A stretch of DNA of 64,000 nucleotides, taken from assembly GCA_019787685.1 (NCBI GenBank), contig JAHNUO010000002.1, forward strand, positions 744,001 through 808,000. The letters are read 5' to 3'. Of the stretch, positions 43,801 through 56,548 are shown piece by piece; position 1 is the stretch's first letter; each line of letters opens with the position of its first letter. Source of the stretch: Chiua virens. Taxonomy: Eukaryota; Basidiomycota; Agaricomycetes; Boletales; Boletaceae. The notes under the pieces are model-generated. The model did no database searches. It was not told the DNA's origin and worked only from the letters and a program-made list of their open reading frames with translations. The position numbers and the translations under genes were made by a program.

Positions 43801-44609
43801 AAATGACTTCCATACAGGATTGGTATAGAATTCTACCGCGAGTAATGCTACCCCTATCGCGCTTCATGCAGGTACGATGCACTATATATATCCAAAACGT
43901 GGGATTTCTATTTACGCGACTATTGCAGCTTTTACCTGCCCAATTTGGCTTGACACTCGAGCTAGCGCTTCCCCCGAGTCAACTCAACGCTCGCCCTCCT
44001 GAACTCAATCTGAGTGTCAACTCCGTCCTCCGCACGATCAGGCAAACGTCATCGTCTCTCGGCGGAGCATTTGCACGTCGGCGGATCGCCTTTACTTCTT
44101 TTTCTCCTCAAGTGTGTGCGGCGCTGAATTGGAAGCAACCAAATTGTAAACATTCCTCTTGTTCCATTTCTGCGGATCATCATCCATCTCATATGTCGCT
44201 TCCAAACTAGATCCGGTCTTCTTTTCGTCCAAGTGCGGTCAAACTGTCAGGGATCATGGATCAAGTTCGACCAACCCTGACCTTGGAGATACTGGTGACG
44301 ATCAGTACTCGTTGAGTGTGGCGGAGGGTGTGGATTTCGCTAAAGCGAACAATCTCTTGGGCGTCTTCTTTGACTCCGAGCTATTGGTAATATTCAAAAC
44401 GTCACTTGCCTCTATTGTTGACTTATCAAGTTGATCACCAGCTCCAAGTTCCCTCGCTCATCCAGGGCATTCGTGATGCGGGCTTGTTGGTGGGCATCCA
44501 CGGTGGTCCGTCATCAACTAACGTCATGTCTCGTTCGGCGGAGAACGCTCATGTGGACGCATATGTCCATGATGGCACAGTAGTATACACGGATCCGCTC
44601 CACAAATGA
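40868..44609 (+). CDS. PHO81: PHO81/NUC-2: SPX - ankyrin - GDPD-like phosphate-signalling protein
   Basis: Phosphate-sensing CDK inhibitor of the PHO pathway (Pho81 in yeast, NUC-2 in Neurospora). The first exon is only ATG AAG (40868-40873); splicing gives MKFGKQIQSEQVPGWSAYYL, the SPX start. The SPX core includes INTFYLQKEAELKLRLETLL and ATGFRKILKKWDKRS. Ankyrin repeats follow (INGRTCLHEAAAAGYLRLVN, GRSALHYAAMHGHAAVCKRL, GEYPVHLAAREGHVEVCKLL, DHQAIHYAAWHGHRACVDLL). The C-terminal GDPD-like part has VLYGEQLLPESSYDLGVADV and LPAQFGLTLELALPPSQL. Three places need one base skipped (42293, about 43074 and 43540-43543), probably assembly errors. One SPX intron appears to be GC-AG. Stop TGA 44607-44609. 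Confidence 0.9.
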
Positions 44610-44773
44610 TTAGGTCTACTTTACGTCCATCTAGGATGCGGTGGCTGCGGGTGTTTCAGCAACCCCTACTAATAATACACGTCGTGGTTTTTGATACATT
44701 GCTTTGATATGGATGCGAACGATATCAATGAATTGACGCCGGTTTTCTATGAGAGAAACTAGAATCTTCCGCC

Positions 44774-47316
44774 TCAAATGGATGCTTTGTACAGGGCGGC
44801 ATACGAGCCACCTTTCATGAGTAACTCTTCGTGGGTACCAAACTCAGTTATCGTCTAGAAAGCAATAACACGGTCATTAATCGAAAAGGAGATGAAAGTA
44901 TGTTGAGGAATCAAAACGTACCCCTTGTTCCATCATCGCGATCTTATCGGCACGACGAGCGGTGGAAAGTCGGTGGGTAATGAAAATGACGGTTTTTGTT
45001 TTGATGCCTGATGGAGACCCTGAGATACGGTTTATGGTATCGAAGATTTTGTTCTGGGCATGTGCGTCCAGTGATGAGGTCTACCAAGCCCCTGTCAGTA
45101 ATGACAGACTCTCATGACGACATGTACACAGCTGGGACGTGTCACTTACGGGTTCATCGAACAACAATAGGTCAACCTCGGGTCGATCAGCTCGCATGCA
45201 GGCGCGAGAAATTGCTATTCTTTGCCACTGCCGTAAAAGTCGTGTTCAATGAGACACACACTATTGTGATGATATAAGCATACCTCGCCACCTGATAGGC
45301 CATGATGTTGGCGTGAGGACATCCCGCAACCTGGAGTGCCTGGGTAGGCAGGTGGCATAGCATCGAATGCTGAGGCATCCAACTTTGTCTTCAAACCGTT
45401 GGGAAGTGAATCCACGAAAGTGTCCGCCCCGCCTAGGTGGATGGCACGGGAAACGGCTGCGTGTGACTGCAACTTTTGAACGTAACCTAGTCCCACATTA
45501 TCTCGAACGGTGGAGTTAAACTTTGAAAAGTCTTGAAAAACCGCTGTGACATGGCGATGGTACTCAGCAGGCGACAGCCGCCGTATGTCAACACCGTTAA
45601 TAAGGAGATCCCCCTTGTCGAAATCTAAAATTCGCAACAGGACTTTGGCAAGCGTGGACTTTCCTATTTGACGGATTAAATCCAGGATGGGCTGATAGTT
45701 TCAGCCGGAACTTACCTGATCCGTTGTACCCAACAATCGCAAGGCATTCTCCGGCCTCCAGGCTGAAAGTGACGTCTTTCAAGGATGCTTCCTTGCTTCC
45801 CGGATAAGTGTATGACAGGTGCCTGTGACGGAGCGTAAGCAAGTTTCAAAAAGAATACCCAATAAAGGTTAGGGACCTGGCTTCGATTTTCATACCGCAG
45901 GACAAGTTCGGATAACTTATGACGTCTTCTTCCATTGGTTCCAGCTCAGGATGGATATTCATGGCTGCACAGAACGCCCCCATCAAGAATATACCCTGAA
46001 ATGCCATACGGACTGTTGTTAAGAAGTTTCCAAATGTGAAAACCACAGCTTGGATTGAGCTCCGATATAGCGCCAACGATCCGAGTGATGCAGAAGATGA
46101 TTGAACCATGACAAGAAGTGGAAGCTGCGGAAGGACAATTAGGAAACGCCGTCAACTGAGTCCCGTCAATGGACGCTTACATTTTGCAGGGCGAATAGAA
46201 GATCAGAAATATTGATCTGGTGCAACAGCTGAGATAACGTCAACTGGTTTGAAGGCGACGAGTTTCCGTCATACAACATGGCCTTCCTAGCATTGGACCA
46301 CGACTGAAGGATCCATGGACCAAGGCCAAAAAGGAGGACCTCATGACGGTGGGATTCGTTGTAGGCAAGATTCCGTAGATTTTCTTGACGCTCCGCAGTC
46401 CGAGCCTCGTCGGGAGTGTAAAGCAGCTCTGGAGACGATTGAGCGCGAATAAAACGGTTCAAAAGCAGAGGGAATAACGCGGAGAGGAGAGATAGCAATA
46501 GCACTCCCAAGTTGGCAGAACCACCTGTCAGGGACAAGAGAACGAGGAGGTGGGAGATGAGTTCAGATATTAAGGCGAATATTTGTATGAAATCAAAAGG
46601 GGAGAGTAGTCCGAAACTACCCATTCCGGTGAAGGAGCGAACGAACAAATCGGATTCCTGAAGACAGTCGCGGACGACGGGATCCGAGAGTGTCGGAATA
46701 TCGAGACGTAACCGCTGAGCAATCTGCTGGTATTCGACATGGAATCGGGCCGATTCGTGAACTATGTGCTCGTTTGCAGTACTTGGAAGACCATTAACAG
46801 TTAGCGGACATGAAAATGATCCGGGACATACGCAAATGAATCGATGGCCGTTTCAACGGCCCTTCTAACTAGCTCAGCAGCTAGCAGTCTCAAGAGGCGG
46901 GCCCACGAGAAGCAGCCGGATGATACCAATGCTTGAAGCTGAGATATATGAAGGATGAGAATGCCGGATTGGGATCCCGAGGTACATACCTCGTCAACGA
47001 TCATTGCTTGGGAATAGCCCCTGAATGCAGGGAAGAAGCCACGGACAATGTGGAGAACCATCATAAGAGTGGTCCGGACGGGGTGGAGAGCCCACAACGT
47101 GGAGATGAAGTCGGGGAGAGATGCATGGGCAATTGTGAAAGCAAGTTTAATGTTTGACTCGTTTATGGGGCGTTGTGCACCGGGCATGAGGTATGTGCCC
47201 CTGCGACGTGGTATGACGCGAGAGGCAAGCCACGCTTGCTCGACAGGGTGAGAAGAAATGGGAGAAGAGGAGAGAATTGGACACCGACGCCTAAGCTGGC
47301 GAGACGGCTTTGACAT
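44774..47316 (-). CDS. ABC transporter half-molecule, substrate unknown
   Basis: Exporter-type ABC half transporter. The N-terminal half has hydrophobic segments (VRTTLMMVLHIVRGFFPAFR, FALISELISHLLVLLSLTGG, GVLLLSLLSALFPLLLNRFI). The C-terminal ATPase shows Walker A (AIVGYNGSGKSTLAKVLL), Q-loop FQDFSKFNSTVRDNVGLGYV, signature LSGGEWQRIAISRACM, Walker B VDLLLFDEPTSSLDAHAQNK and H-loop VIFITHRLSTARRADKIAMM. About nine short introns. The end is EELLMKGGSYAALYKASI with TGA at 44774-44776. The N-terminus is uncertain: the ATG at 47314-47316 opens a long exon, but a second frame (VQFSPLLPFLLTLSSK) overlaps it and also looks plausible. No substrate can be inferred from the neighbours. Confidence 0.8.
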
Positions 47317-47914
47317 TTCTCAAGGATACGGGGGACGACGGGGAGATAACATGGCCTGGAAAGGAGGATATAAGAAGCGGAAAGGGTCACAGCTTTCTCG
47401 GGGTTCACGTCAGGATGATGCCAATAAGCAAGTCCGCCTCACCCGCGAGCGAGATCCGAGGTGATGAGTCTTGTGCAGTGCAGACGAGTTTGGCAGAGAC
47501 GTCCCGACTCTGAGCACATAGTAGTGAGAAGAAACAAAACAGGGCAGCACTTTTATGAAACTTTACCTCGTTTTAGGAATCAAAGACCGACCACCCGCTC
47601 CACCAATCCATCCGGGTCTCCCTTACCGGTCTTTGACACAGCTTGCGTCAACGAACCTGTCCTCACCCACACCCTCAACGACGTCGACGGCTCACCCAGT
47701 TACCGGTTTCCCCACACTCCCCTTGAGATATCCGTATTTAGCCGTTCATCCAACATATTCTCATCTTACTCCAATTGGGCCAGTCAGGGACTCGTCGAAC
47801 AAAAAAAAGAGCTCTAGTTTCTCGCCGCACTGTCTCCCTTGTTTTTGTCCGAGCACATACTCCTTACTTGCTGCCATAACGCTCGCGCAGATCACAGTCT
47901 CCGTAGCTCCTCAG
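47317..47914. promoter_or_regulatory. Divergent promoter region ABC transporter / FOL2
   Basis: About 600 bases. The plus-strand frame of FOL2 stays open back to 47555 in a Pro/Ser/Thr-rich stretch, probably 5' leader rather than protein. No separate gene seen. Confidence 0.4.
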
Positions 47915-49024
47915 ATGTCATCTCATGGCGAGCTCCTGTCCTGTAAATTACGACAGGTAGAGGCACATCGGGCTATTGAGTCTCAATCCCCCAACGATGC
48001 CGATATTCCCCGAACTGACGCTAACTCGGTCGAGTCCGCCAATTCTGAAATCGATCTGCCCCAGTCAGTCCCACATGTACGTCCTCTCTGGCCTCATGTC
48101 CGCGAGGGTTACGGCTTTCGCCTACCCTCTGGCGTATCCACTCCACTCTCAGGCGGTGGTACTGACACTGGGAGCCCACTTCCTGACCCGAACGGCCTTG
48201 GCTGGCCCGGTGCGTCCTCGCCCTTGACTCATCTCATCCTTGAATCGTTCATCTTGTGCCAGCCAAGTCGACCGTCACCCGTCTCAATGCTACTCCCCAA
48301 GAGCGTGCCGCCTGTGAGAAGCGAATGGCTTCCGCAGTTCGCACCATCCTCGAATGTATTGGCGAAGATCCAGACCGCGAAGGTCTTCTAAGAACCCCCG
48401 AGAGATACGCTCAAGCAATCTTGTGGATGACGCGAGGTTATGAAGAACGCTTGGCAGGTAGCTTTATGGCGTATCCAAATACGCTCCGAATTACATGTCC
48501 CTTCTCAGATGTCATCAACGATGCCGTGTTCGCAGAGGACCACGATGAGATGGTGTTGGTCCGTGACATCGACATCTCCAGCCTGTGTGAACATCATCTG
48601 GTTCCGTTCACAGGCAAGGTGGGTTCCATACCTAGTTCCGCGACACCCACGATCACACTATTCTTAGGTTGCCATTGCTTACATTCCCAATCAGCTCGTG
48701 TTGGGGCTTTCTAAACTTGCACGCATTGCTGAGACATTCAGTCGCCGTCTGCAGGTTCAGGAGCGGCTGACAAAACAAATCGCAATCGCAGTTCAGGAAG
48801 CGATCAAGCCCCGTGGAGTCGCTGTCGTGATGGAGGCCACGTGAGCGTTTCTTCTTTGGTTTGTTTGCCAGCTCAATCTTCCATTGAATCGTCGCAGTCA
48901 TATGTGCATGACCATGCGTGGTGTACAAAAGCCCGGTGCTATTACTGTAACTTCCTGTATGTTGGGCTGTTTCCGGACACAGCAGAAAACACGCGAGGAG
49001 TTCCTCACACTGATAAAGAAGTGA
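47915..49024 (+). CDS. FOL2: GTP cyclohydrolase I
   Basis: Converts GTP to dihydroneopterin triphosphate, first step of folate/tetrahydrobiopterin synthesis. The N-terminal 100 residues are a disordered leader ([20 protein letters not shown]). The catalytic domain starts [20 protein letters not shown] and contains [40 protein letters not shown] (zinc Cys and His), [20 protein letters not shown] and [18 protein letters not shown], with the second zinc Cys in MCM. Five short introns. ATG 47915 is in frame with the conserved part once the intron at about 48210-48257 is removed. Stop TGA 49022-49024. Confidence 0.92.
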
Positions 49025-49214
49025 TCATAACTTACCTCTCGATTCAACTCGTCTAATCTGATTCAACTCGGAGCCACTCCTTGACAACTATTACTACCCA
49101 TCTAGTACACCCTTCATGTCGATTTAGTGGGAGGGCAAGTAATATAACGATGTAACGTCTATTAGGGATACGGCGAATTAGAATACACCATCTCAGCTAC
49201 AAAAGAATAGTCAT

Positions 49215-52200
49215 TTAATCCTTCCTCGTCGATCGTGATTTATCCCCTGCCTGGGGGTCAATTGGAAGCGTCCTCTTGGCTAGTCCGTGAGGTGCGTGGG
49301 GGTGATAACGATTGCGAATAATCCTCGGTCGTTTCAAAGGCTGTGACGATAGGTCACCTGCGGGGACGCTGGTGGCTTCTCCAACATCCTTATCCCGATC
49401 TAGATGGCAGCTAGGTTAACTCGGGTGGAAGTTGACGGCTGGACACTCACCAGTGGCCGTTCGTTTCCTATTATCGCGATCGTCATCTTTGGCAGACGCA
49501 TCAGATCGGTAAGGTGTTGTTGGCGCCTGGGGAGCCGAACGTGTCGTCTCCTTCTCGCCTATCCTTGAACGTAAACTGGAAGAGTCTGGGGTGCCAGCAC
49601 CTGTTGAACCAGGATAGGCGTGTGGCCCGTGGTCACGTTGTTGTCCTTTCCAATCACCATTACCTCGGCTAGCACTAGGTTCAACTTTACTTCCGCCCCT
49701 GGAACCATCCACAGAGGACATTGCCCTGGGGGCTGACGGAGTGGTTGGAGGTAGGGCTTTGGGACCATCGGGTATTCGCTTTTCGCTGGGCTGTTATGTT
49801 ATGTTGGTAAAGATATAGCCATGTTCAATTCATTCAATATACCTTATCGACTGGTGGGCGGGGCTCTCCTTCAGATACCTGCGATTCCGTTCGACGCCTA
49901 TCGGAATCGCGAGGTCGATCGTGACTTTCCTTGTCAGCGCGACGACCACGATCCTCTCTGTGACTTTCCTTGCGAGAGCTACGCTTTGAGGTACGCTCAG
50001 CCTGTCAATAGGTGAGTTAAGTCACATCAGCACAAGAGGAACACTGACGTCGTCTTCGATAAGCCGACGCCTTTTGCCGAGAGCGTCATCTCCGATTTGA
50101 GCTCCAGCGCGGTGTCGCGTGGGGTCGGGTCGAGTAGGAAGACTTCGAGGCTCTGGTGTAGCAGTGGAGGGTGCAGGCCCTGCAACTTGACTTGATCTAT
50201 CTCGGTCCTTGCGTGATTCGCGGTCGCGATCCTTGTCGTCACGACGGTGGCGATCTCTGTCCCGATCTCTGTCTCGTTCTCTATCTCTGTCACGACGATC
50301 TCTGTCCTTCTCCTTCTCCCGCTCTCTGTCGCGCTCCCTGTCACGGTCACGCTCTCCATGCCTATCCCGACCACGTTCTCGGTCACGTTCCCTGTCACTC
50401 TCCCTATCCCGGTCGCTCTCTCGAACAGAAACGCGATGGGTCGAACCCCTTTCACTTCGGGGACCATGTGCAGCGCCACTCTCTTTGCGAGATAATCGCG
50501 ACTCATGCCGAACTTCTCGTTCTGAAAGCTTCCCATCCAAATGGTCACCTTCTCCAGTTCCACGGTCGGAACGGCGTTCGCCACTTGCTCGACTTTCCAA
50601 GCTATGATTCCTTGTGCCAGGAGATGCAGTACGCCGGCGTGGCAGTGGAGATGGAGCTCCAGAACCTGGCTGGCTGCGTACATCGCCCGCCGATCGCCGA
50701 TCATCAGATTTCTCCGATACACGGTGGCCGATCGTTTGCTTGGCTGTTTCGCGAAGTTCTTGCGCTGAAAGCGTCTGACTGGGGGCTGTTGGTGGTGGCA
50801 TAGTATCTTGGAACTGTTTCTCTTCGATTCGTTGCCTAGGAGATAGAAGGGATTCTCGTGGTTTGAAAGCTTCTTTGTGGATAGCAACAGGCGCCCGTAT
50901 ATCAATAGGCATCGGAGGTAAGGAATTGTGTGCAACCGCAGACGGCTGTCGCGCTCCAAAGCGTGATGAGGCGGGTTCGTCAACATCCATGACATCTTGT
51001 TTGAACGTACTCTCCCCATCCAGCACTGGTGATTCACTCCCCTTGTCTGGCTTGACTCTCTTCACCTTCTCGGGTCTGGGAATGCTGACCGGGTCGTGGC
51101 CGTTGAGAACAATCATTTATATAAGTTACAATCATACCTTTCGATGGCCAATTTGGCTAAGCTAGCTGGTGTGGACGGTCTCTCGTCAATGCTCTGGGGC
51201 GTGACACCTGACACCTGAGCCCTTGGGGCCGCTGGGACACCTGAGGCTATGCTGATTTCACGGCGCGAGTCAGCTGCTGCAGAACCGTTAGGCGGTTGTG
51301 CAGAACGCGGTCTGTCAAGTGATTGTGAGGCAGACAGGCCAGGTTTCGGAGACATGGTACCCCCGTTCACCTTCAAACGAAGTCAGGTAAAAAAGAATGC
51401 GTAGGTGATAAATGATAATATCTCACCTTGGGAGGTGTTGGTCGTGGAACCGCCCACTGAGAGTCTCGTTTCTTCAAAGCCGCGGAGTAGCTGTGATGAT
51501 ATTAGAATAAGGTTAAAGATGAAAGAATGTAATACTTACGCCCTACTTAGGATCTTAAGATCACCACGTTCTTCGCCTTCCACCAGTTTATCAATCATGC
51601 TATCGATGGCGGGTCCATACTCGCTAACAGCAGCTAGAGGAAAGACAGGAAGGATTTCCTTGAGTACGATGATGGCATTGTAGACATGCATGAATTCTCC
51701 CGTTTCGATGCAATTGCAAAGGCTCTGCGAAGACATATTAATCAACTCGCGGGTGTCACTATCCTCTTACTCACCCTTCCCAGCTTTCTGTGCCATTTGC
51801 GTAGAATTTGCTTGAAGCCAGACCATGGCAGCAAGTCTTCTGGCACAAGGTTCATCTGGTCCTTATTAGTCCAACGCGGTTGGAAGCCTGGAAGGAGAAC
51901 AGTCCTTCCGCCGATCTTCGTACGGTTCTCGTGGATGAAGAGTTGTTCGTCTTGTGCCCACTTCCAAAGGTCCATAAGAACCCCCAACAAAAAGCGCCCT
52001 GTCGCCAAAATTATGTTTCCTATACACGACTATAGAATATATCATACCATAGTTTTTCGCTTCGTATTCACTGCAGGAGAAAATCACTGTTTTGATGTGA
52101 TCTCCGAGAAGCTGAAGTGCAGAGCTTCAATCAAAGCCTTGTATAAAAACTTGAAGCTAACCTTGTCGTAGCACATCAGCGTGGGGAAGCCCAGCGTCCC

Positions 52201-55200
52201 CTGTGTGTGTATAACTTTAATGATTTGTGCACAGTAGTCGGCGTCCATAGGTGACAATAAACATCGGGGTTGAATACAATGTTCAATGATGGCAGTTGCC
52301 AAGACCGCATAACGATGCTCGACTTAACAATAGATAAGTTGTGTAAACTGATGAAGATGACACGGACTCACCATGAGCAAACCAGTGCTGCTTTTCTCGC
52401 TGCCAAACGCTTCAGCGTGAATACTCTTGAAGCTGTCTGTTCTTTGAACTCTTGTGCTAACGTGTGGACAAACGTGTTAAACCGGTCGCGTTTCGCTCTA
52501 TGTGAACTCGCAGTAAGCCGCTTCGTACGATCTGAGGAACGGTCGGCAAAGATGTATTTGGAATCTTCTTGTCGGCTGAGCATGCGTAGTGCAGCCCCTT
52601 CTTCGTCATACCTGGCGGCCGGAGGAGACAGATCATACATGGACAATTGCCAGAATGTCAGGTAAAAGGCAGGGCTTGATGGAAAACTGTTGAATTGACA
52701 GCTTTGATTTCTCAGGGAAGACTCACCCAATCACGTCAATCGCATTGCTCTTCGCGACCTTTCGCACGTCGTCGAACAGCGCTTCAAGTTCAGGTATCCA
52801 TGGACTCTGCAAAATAGTGATCGTCATTCTGCTGAACGTTTCGATCGTGCGTGATCTACCGACCTCTGCAACGGGTGTTGTTTCCAATTCAACCTCCATC
52901 GTGTTATCTTCATTGCCCTCAGCTAACGATGGCTTTTGCTCAGAGTTATCTCGTGGCGTGTTGGTACCACTCGGCGACTCCATGCGCGATGCTGACGCCG
53001 ACGGGTCACGTTTTGCTGACAAGCGAGCCTTCAGACGCTTTTCGGCTTCTTCATTGGCGACACGCTCTTTTTCTTGCATCGACAAGGCCATTCTCTAAAA
53101 CCTAATCAGTATCCATTGAACTATTGTGATCGAACACTTACCAAGAGAATGTTGTTAAGCATGGGACGAATGATCTGCATACAAATTGGAGCAGAGATTC
53201 CGTACAACTCTCCAAGGTCTGCTAAAGAAGGAAGGACCCTCTTCGCATAGTCTTCAGGCGAAATAACAGCCGGAGAAGTGAGAAGCTCTAGGTACTGGAG
53301 TAGCACCCCGTGGGTCTGGATTGGACAAGCGACTTTGAGACCAGCATTCCAGCACATGACGCGCAACCTACGGTATCGAACAGACTTGCGAGAGACTTGA
53401 GATAGGTGTCTGGAGCCTTAAACACGCAGGACTGACGCTGCTGCGCAACCTGAATGAGGAGAGGTAATGCCAAAGAAGCCTCCAGTAGACTCTTTCCTAG
53501 TCGATGAGGACCTTTGAGTGTGGCATCACCGGGATCCAGACGAGCACCGCGTGTTGCGGAAGCGATGGCTTCAATGCGTAGTGCCGGACCACCAGCCATC
53601 GCAGTGATTTGCGAGTCCGAGAGGCTTGGAAGTGGTTCAATGCCAGCCATCTTCCAGATAAGCTCTCGAAGTACTACTATCTCCGTCGTTTGGCCATTGT
53701 ACAATTGGTGAACAATGTACTTCAGCAGTGGAGACAAATCCGCACTGTATCGACGGAACAACATGCCCGTGAAGGACGCGAGACCTTTGTTGTTGTCAGA
53801 AATCCGTCACAAAGTGCCACAGATAAACTTACTTTGCAGCCAGTCCGAAATATTGACGCCGTCATCCTTCACCCGATTTTTGTAAGGGTTTGAAAGCGCG
53901 TCGAGAATAATGTAGACGAGCACATCAAATCCCATGGTTGTGACATATCGAAGTGCCTGGATCACCACACCTGCCAAGTTATCATACGCCATAATCTGGT
54001 TCACGGCATTTGTGAAGAAAATGCAGGGATTAGAGTGGGCCAATTTTGCGACTGTGCCAGATAAGGTGTCGACGGTCTGATGTGATAACCGCCGCAATAT
54101 TCCCTTTGATTCCCGGTCAGCTTGCACTTGACGTATACGTAGTTCTGGATGCGAGCCATATGTGCTGGCCTTCCACTCTCCGTAAAGTTTCCACCGAGTG
54201 GTTGTTTCATACTGTCGGATAATGTTCCATATCTCAACAGTGCAAACGGCATTCCCTCGGATGAGAGGTAGGGAAGGTAGGAAGTATCGTCCGTAAAAGT
54301 TTGAACCAGAACACGCGAACAGGATTCAAGGGATCTGGCTCCCCTGTAGGTTTCTTCGTGACGGGATCAACTGGAGCCTGAAATATGATGAGCACGTTAG
54401 CGGATCACAAGAAGAGCCAATCTACCGTGGACATCAACTGTGACCTCCCCAGACGCGCGACTTTCGTGACGAACAACGGGTCGCGAGAGATGTGAAGGCC
54501 CACAAAGCTCATAAGAGGTTCAATAACGTCAACCAGATCCTCAAACGTTGTCGACAATGGGACCCGCTCTGACCAGTCAGGGAAAAAGAATACGAACTCG
54601 GTGGCAACCGTGCCGGGAGGAGACGGTGCGACTGACGTCAGCTGTGACTTGCGGGTTGGCGTATGAAGGATGCCAGTCGACCCATATCGAACACGAGGCT
54701 GAGTGAAACTGGGATTCCGTTCCTTCAAAACGAAAGTCGTGTCGTACAAAGGTGTAATAGAATGCTTGAGGACACGGAGCACCAGATCTGCAAGTTCGAC
54801 ATGAGCATCCACAAACCAGGGAAATTTGGTCAAGATGGTAAAAGCGGGTCGCAAAGCGCCAACGGAAAGCAAAGCACTGGCGAGAGCGGCCTTCTGGTTG
54901 GGAAGTTTGATATCCGAATTCTTTTTGGCTTCCTCCCCAGGCTCCGGACGCGCTTTTGAGGTAGAGGTCGTTGACTCCAAGGGCGCTGCCATTGCCAATT
55001 GAGTGATCTTGGCGTCTGCGATCTTTTGTTGACCCTGTTCCAGATAATCCTTGAGATAGGGATCCATATCTGTATCAGAAGGTGACAACTGGATGTGGCG
55101 TCAAGTTAAGTCTGTATCACTCAGTAAAGTCAACCCACATGGGGATATAACTCCTCGAGCGAAATAAACCCTTCCCGTATTAACATAGCGGCCGCGAGGT

Positions 55201-56548
55201 ACAAATTCTTCGGCGCTGGTTCATGGATGTCCGGACCCTATACAACGTTCAGAGGGGCAACACAGATGCTGAAGATACTCGCAAACCTGATAATACGCGA
55301 ACTTGAAACCAAGGACTTGGGCAAGTACCCGCGACTCAGAGGTGCTGGGAACTGAATTCAAACCTTTCTGGCTGAGAGATGATGTTTCAGCAATTTCAAG
55401 GACTTCATCGAGCGATTTCCCCTGATACTGGTCTGACGGCGACGCGGGTGGTATGTAAAGGCTGTTTTTGCGAGCGGGAGACCACTTCACAGGACCTGTC
55501 CACGGAGAAAACGACAGAAGAGAGAGGAAGAAACTGTAGTGTGTCGTAATGTTGACCGTCAGCACGTCGAGGATGATATCAAGGGCTCGATTGGGATCGA
55601 GGTCGAAATATCCAATGAGCCCCACGATCTTGTCCCATACAATTCGGGAACGTTCCTCTATGGATGCGCCATTATCGACAGGCCTGCCATCTTCTGGAGA
55701 ATGTGCGGGTCCCAGAGAGCTCATCAACTCCACGCATAGTTTGCTGTAGCCTTCCGACTGTTCGCGGAGGAGATTGAACTTGTTTTGCTTGTAACTGCAA
55801 ACCAACCCAGAATGTCAACGTACGCAGTACACTACTTATTAGGAACTTACAAGAGTCCGGTTCTTGTTCTAATTTCCTTCTTTTCAAACGATGACCGGTC
55901 CGATACAAGGCCTACATTGGCAAGAAGACTCAGATCAAGACGCTCCCGGCATACAGCTACACTGGTTATCCCAACAAACTAATAGACTGAGTTTAGTGTA
56001 TCCTGGAAGACTTATTGATGCTCACCAGGAGTCTCTTGATTACGTCAACAAGGAGGTCCTTGTCTTTCTCAGTGGCTTGCTTGACGTCCGTGGCTTTATG
56101 CAAGTCACTGGACTGTGCCGCATGTTCGGGGGTTGCAACGATACTTTTAGCATCCACTGCAAGTTCATCTAACTGCGCGTCAAGGGACCAGACAATGTCG
56201 ACGAGTAGTTCTCCAAACAGGGTGTCACTTTGAATAGGCCTCGACTGGGCAGAGGAAGATGGCAAGGACACCAGGACCGACTGGACGAAGTCGACGAAAC
56301 TTTGTGGGGTTAACGAGCTACGCGGTACCCAAGTCCTCATAACAGAGAACAGCAGAGTATGGTACGCAGTTGTGAGAAATTCGACGCTAGTTGGGTCCGT
56401 AGGGTTCAGATGAGCTGGAAGAAGGAAACCTCGACTGCAAACAGGTTATTAAGGTAAAATGCCACAAAGAAGATTGAACATACCATTCGCTCTCTCCATT
56501 CTTAGACCATTTTTCTAAGAAACTGTTGACCTTGTCAACGACATTCAT
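49215..56548 (-). CDS. THO2: THO complex subunit 2 (THO2/THOC2)
   Basis: Largest THO/TREX subunit, coupling transcription elongation to mRNA export in the nucleus. A long helical N-terminal and central part is spread over about twenty exons. Landmarks are MNVVDKVNSFLEKWSKNGES at the start, then FEKKEIRTRTGLLYKQNKFN and LLREQSEGYSKLCVEL (a THO2 hallmark), VGLIGYFDLDPNRALDIILD, FVGLHISRDPLFVTKVARLG and YMDNCQNVR-region helices. The C-terminus is a disordered charged tail with an Arg-Asp/Arg-Glu repeat block (about 50220-50450), ending SQPLKRPRIIRNRYHPHAPH and SRSTRKD. Start ATG 56546-56548, stop TAA 49215-49217. At 7.3 kb it is the largest gene in the window. Exon borders in the middle were not all worked out. 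Confidence 0.88.
50220..50450 (-). repeat. Low-complexity RD/RE-coding repeat in THO2
   Basis: Imperfect 6-bp repetition (GAT/GAG-CGG type codons) encodes alternating Arg with Asp or Glu, e.g. RDRERDRERDR and DRDRDRDRHRRDDKDRD. This RS-like charged tail is a known THO2 feature and probably binds nucleic acid or splicing factors. Confidence 0.75.

Noticed and set aside
47555..47914. Longer N-terminus for GTP cyclohydrolase I
   Set aside because: The frame is open, but the sequence is Pro/Ser/Thr-rich leader without conserved features; the ATG at 47915 already gives a long extension.
50209..50607. Plus-strand Ser/Arg-rich ORF opposite THO2
   Set aside because: It is the mirror of the RD/RE codon repeat in THO2 and has no splice or start context of its own.
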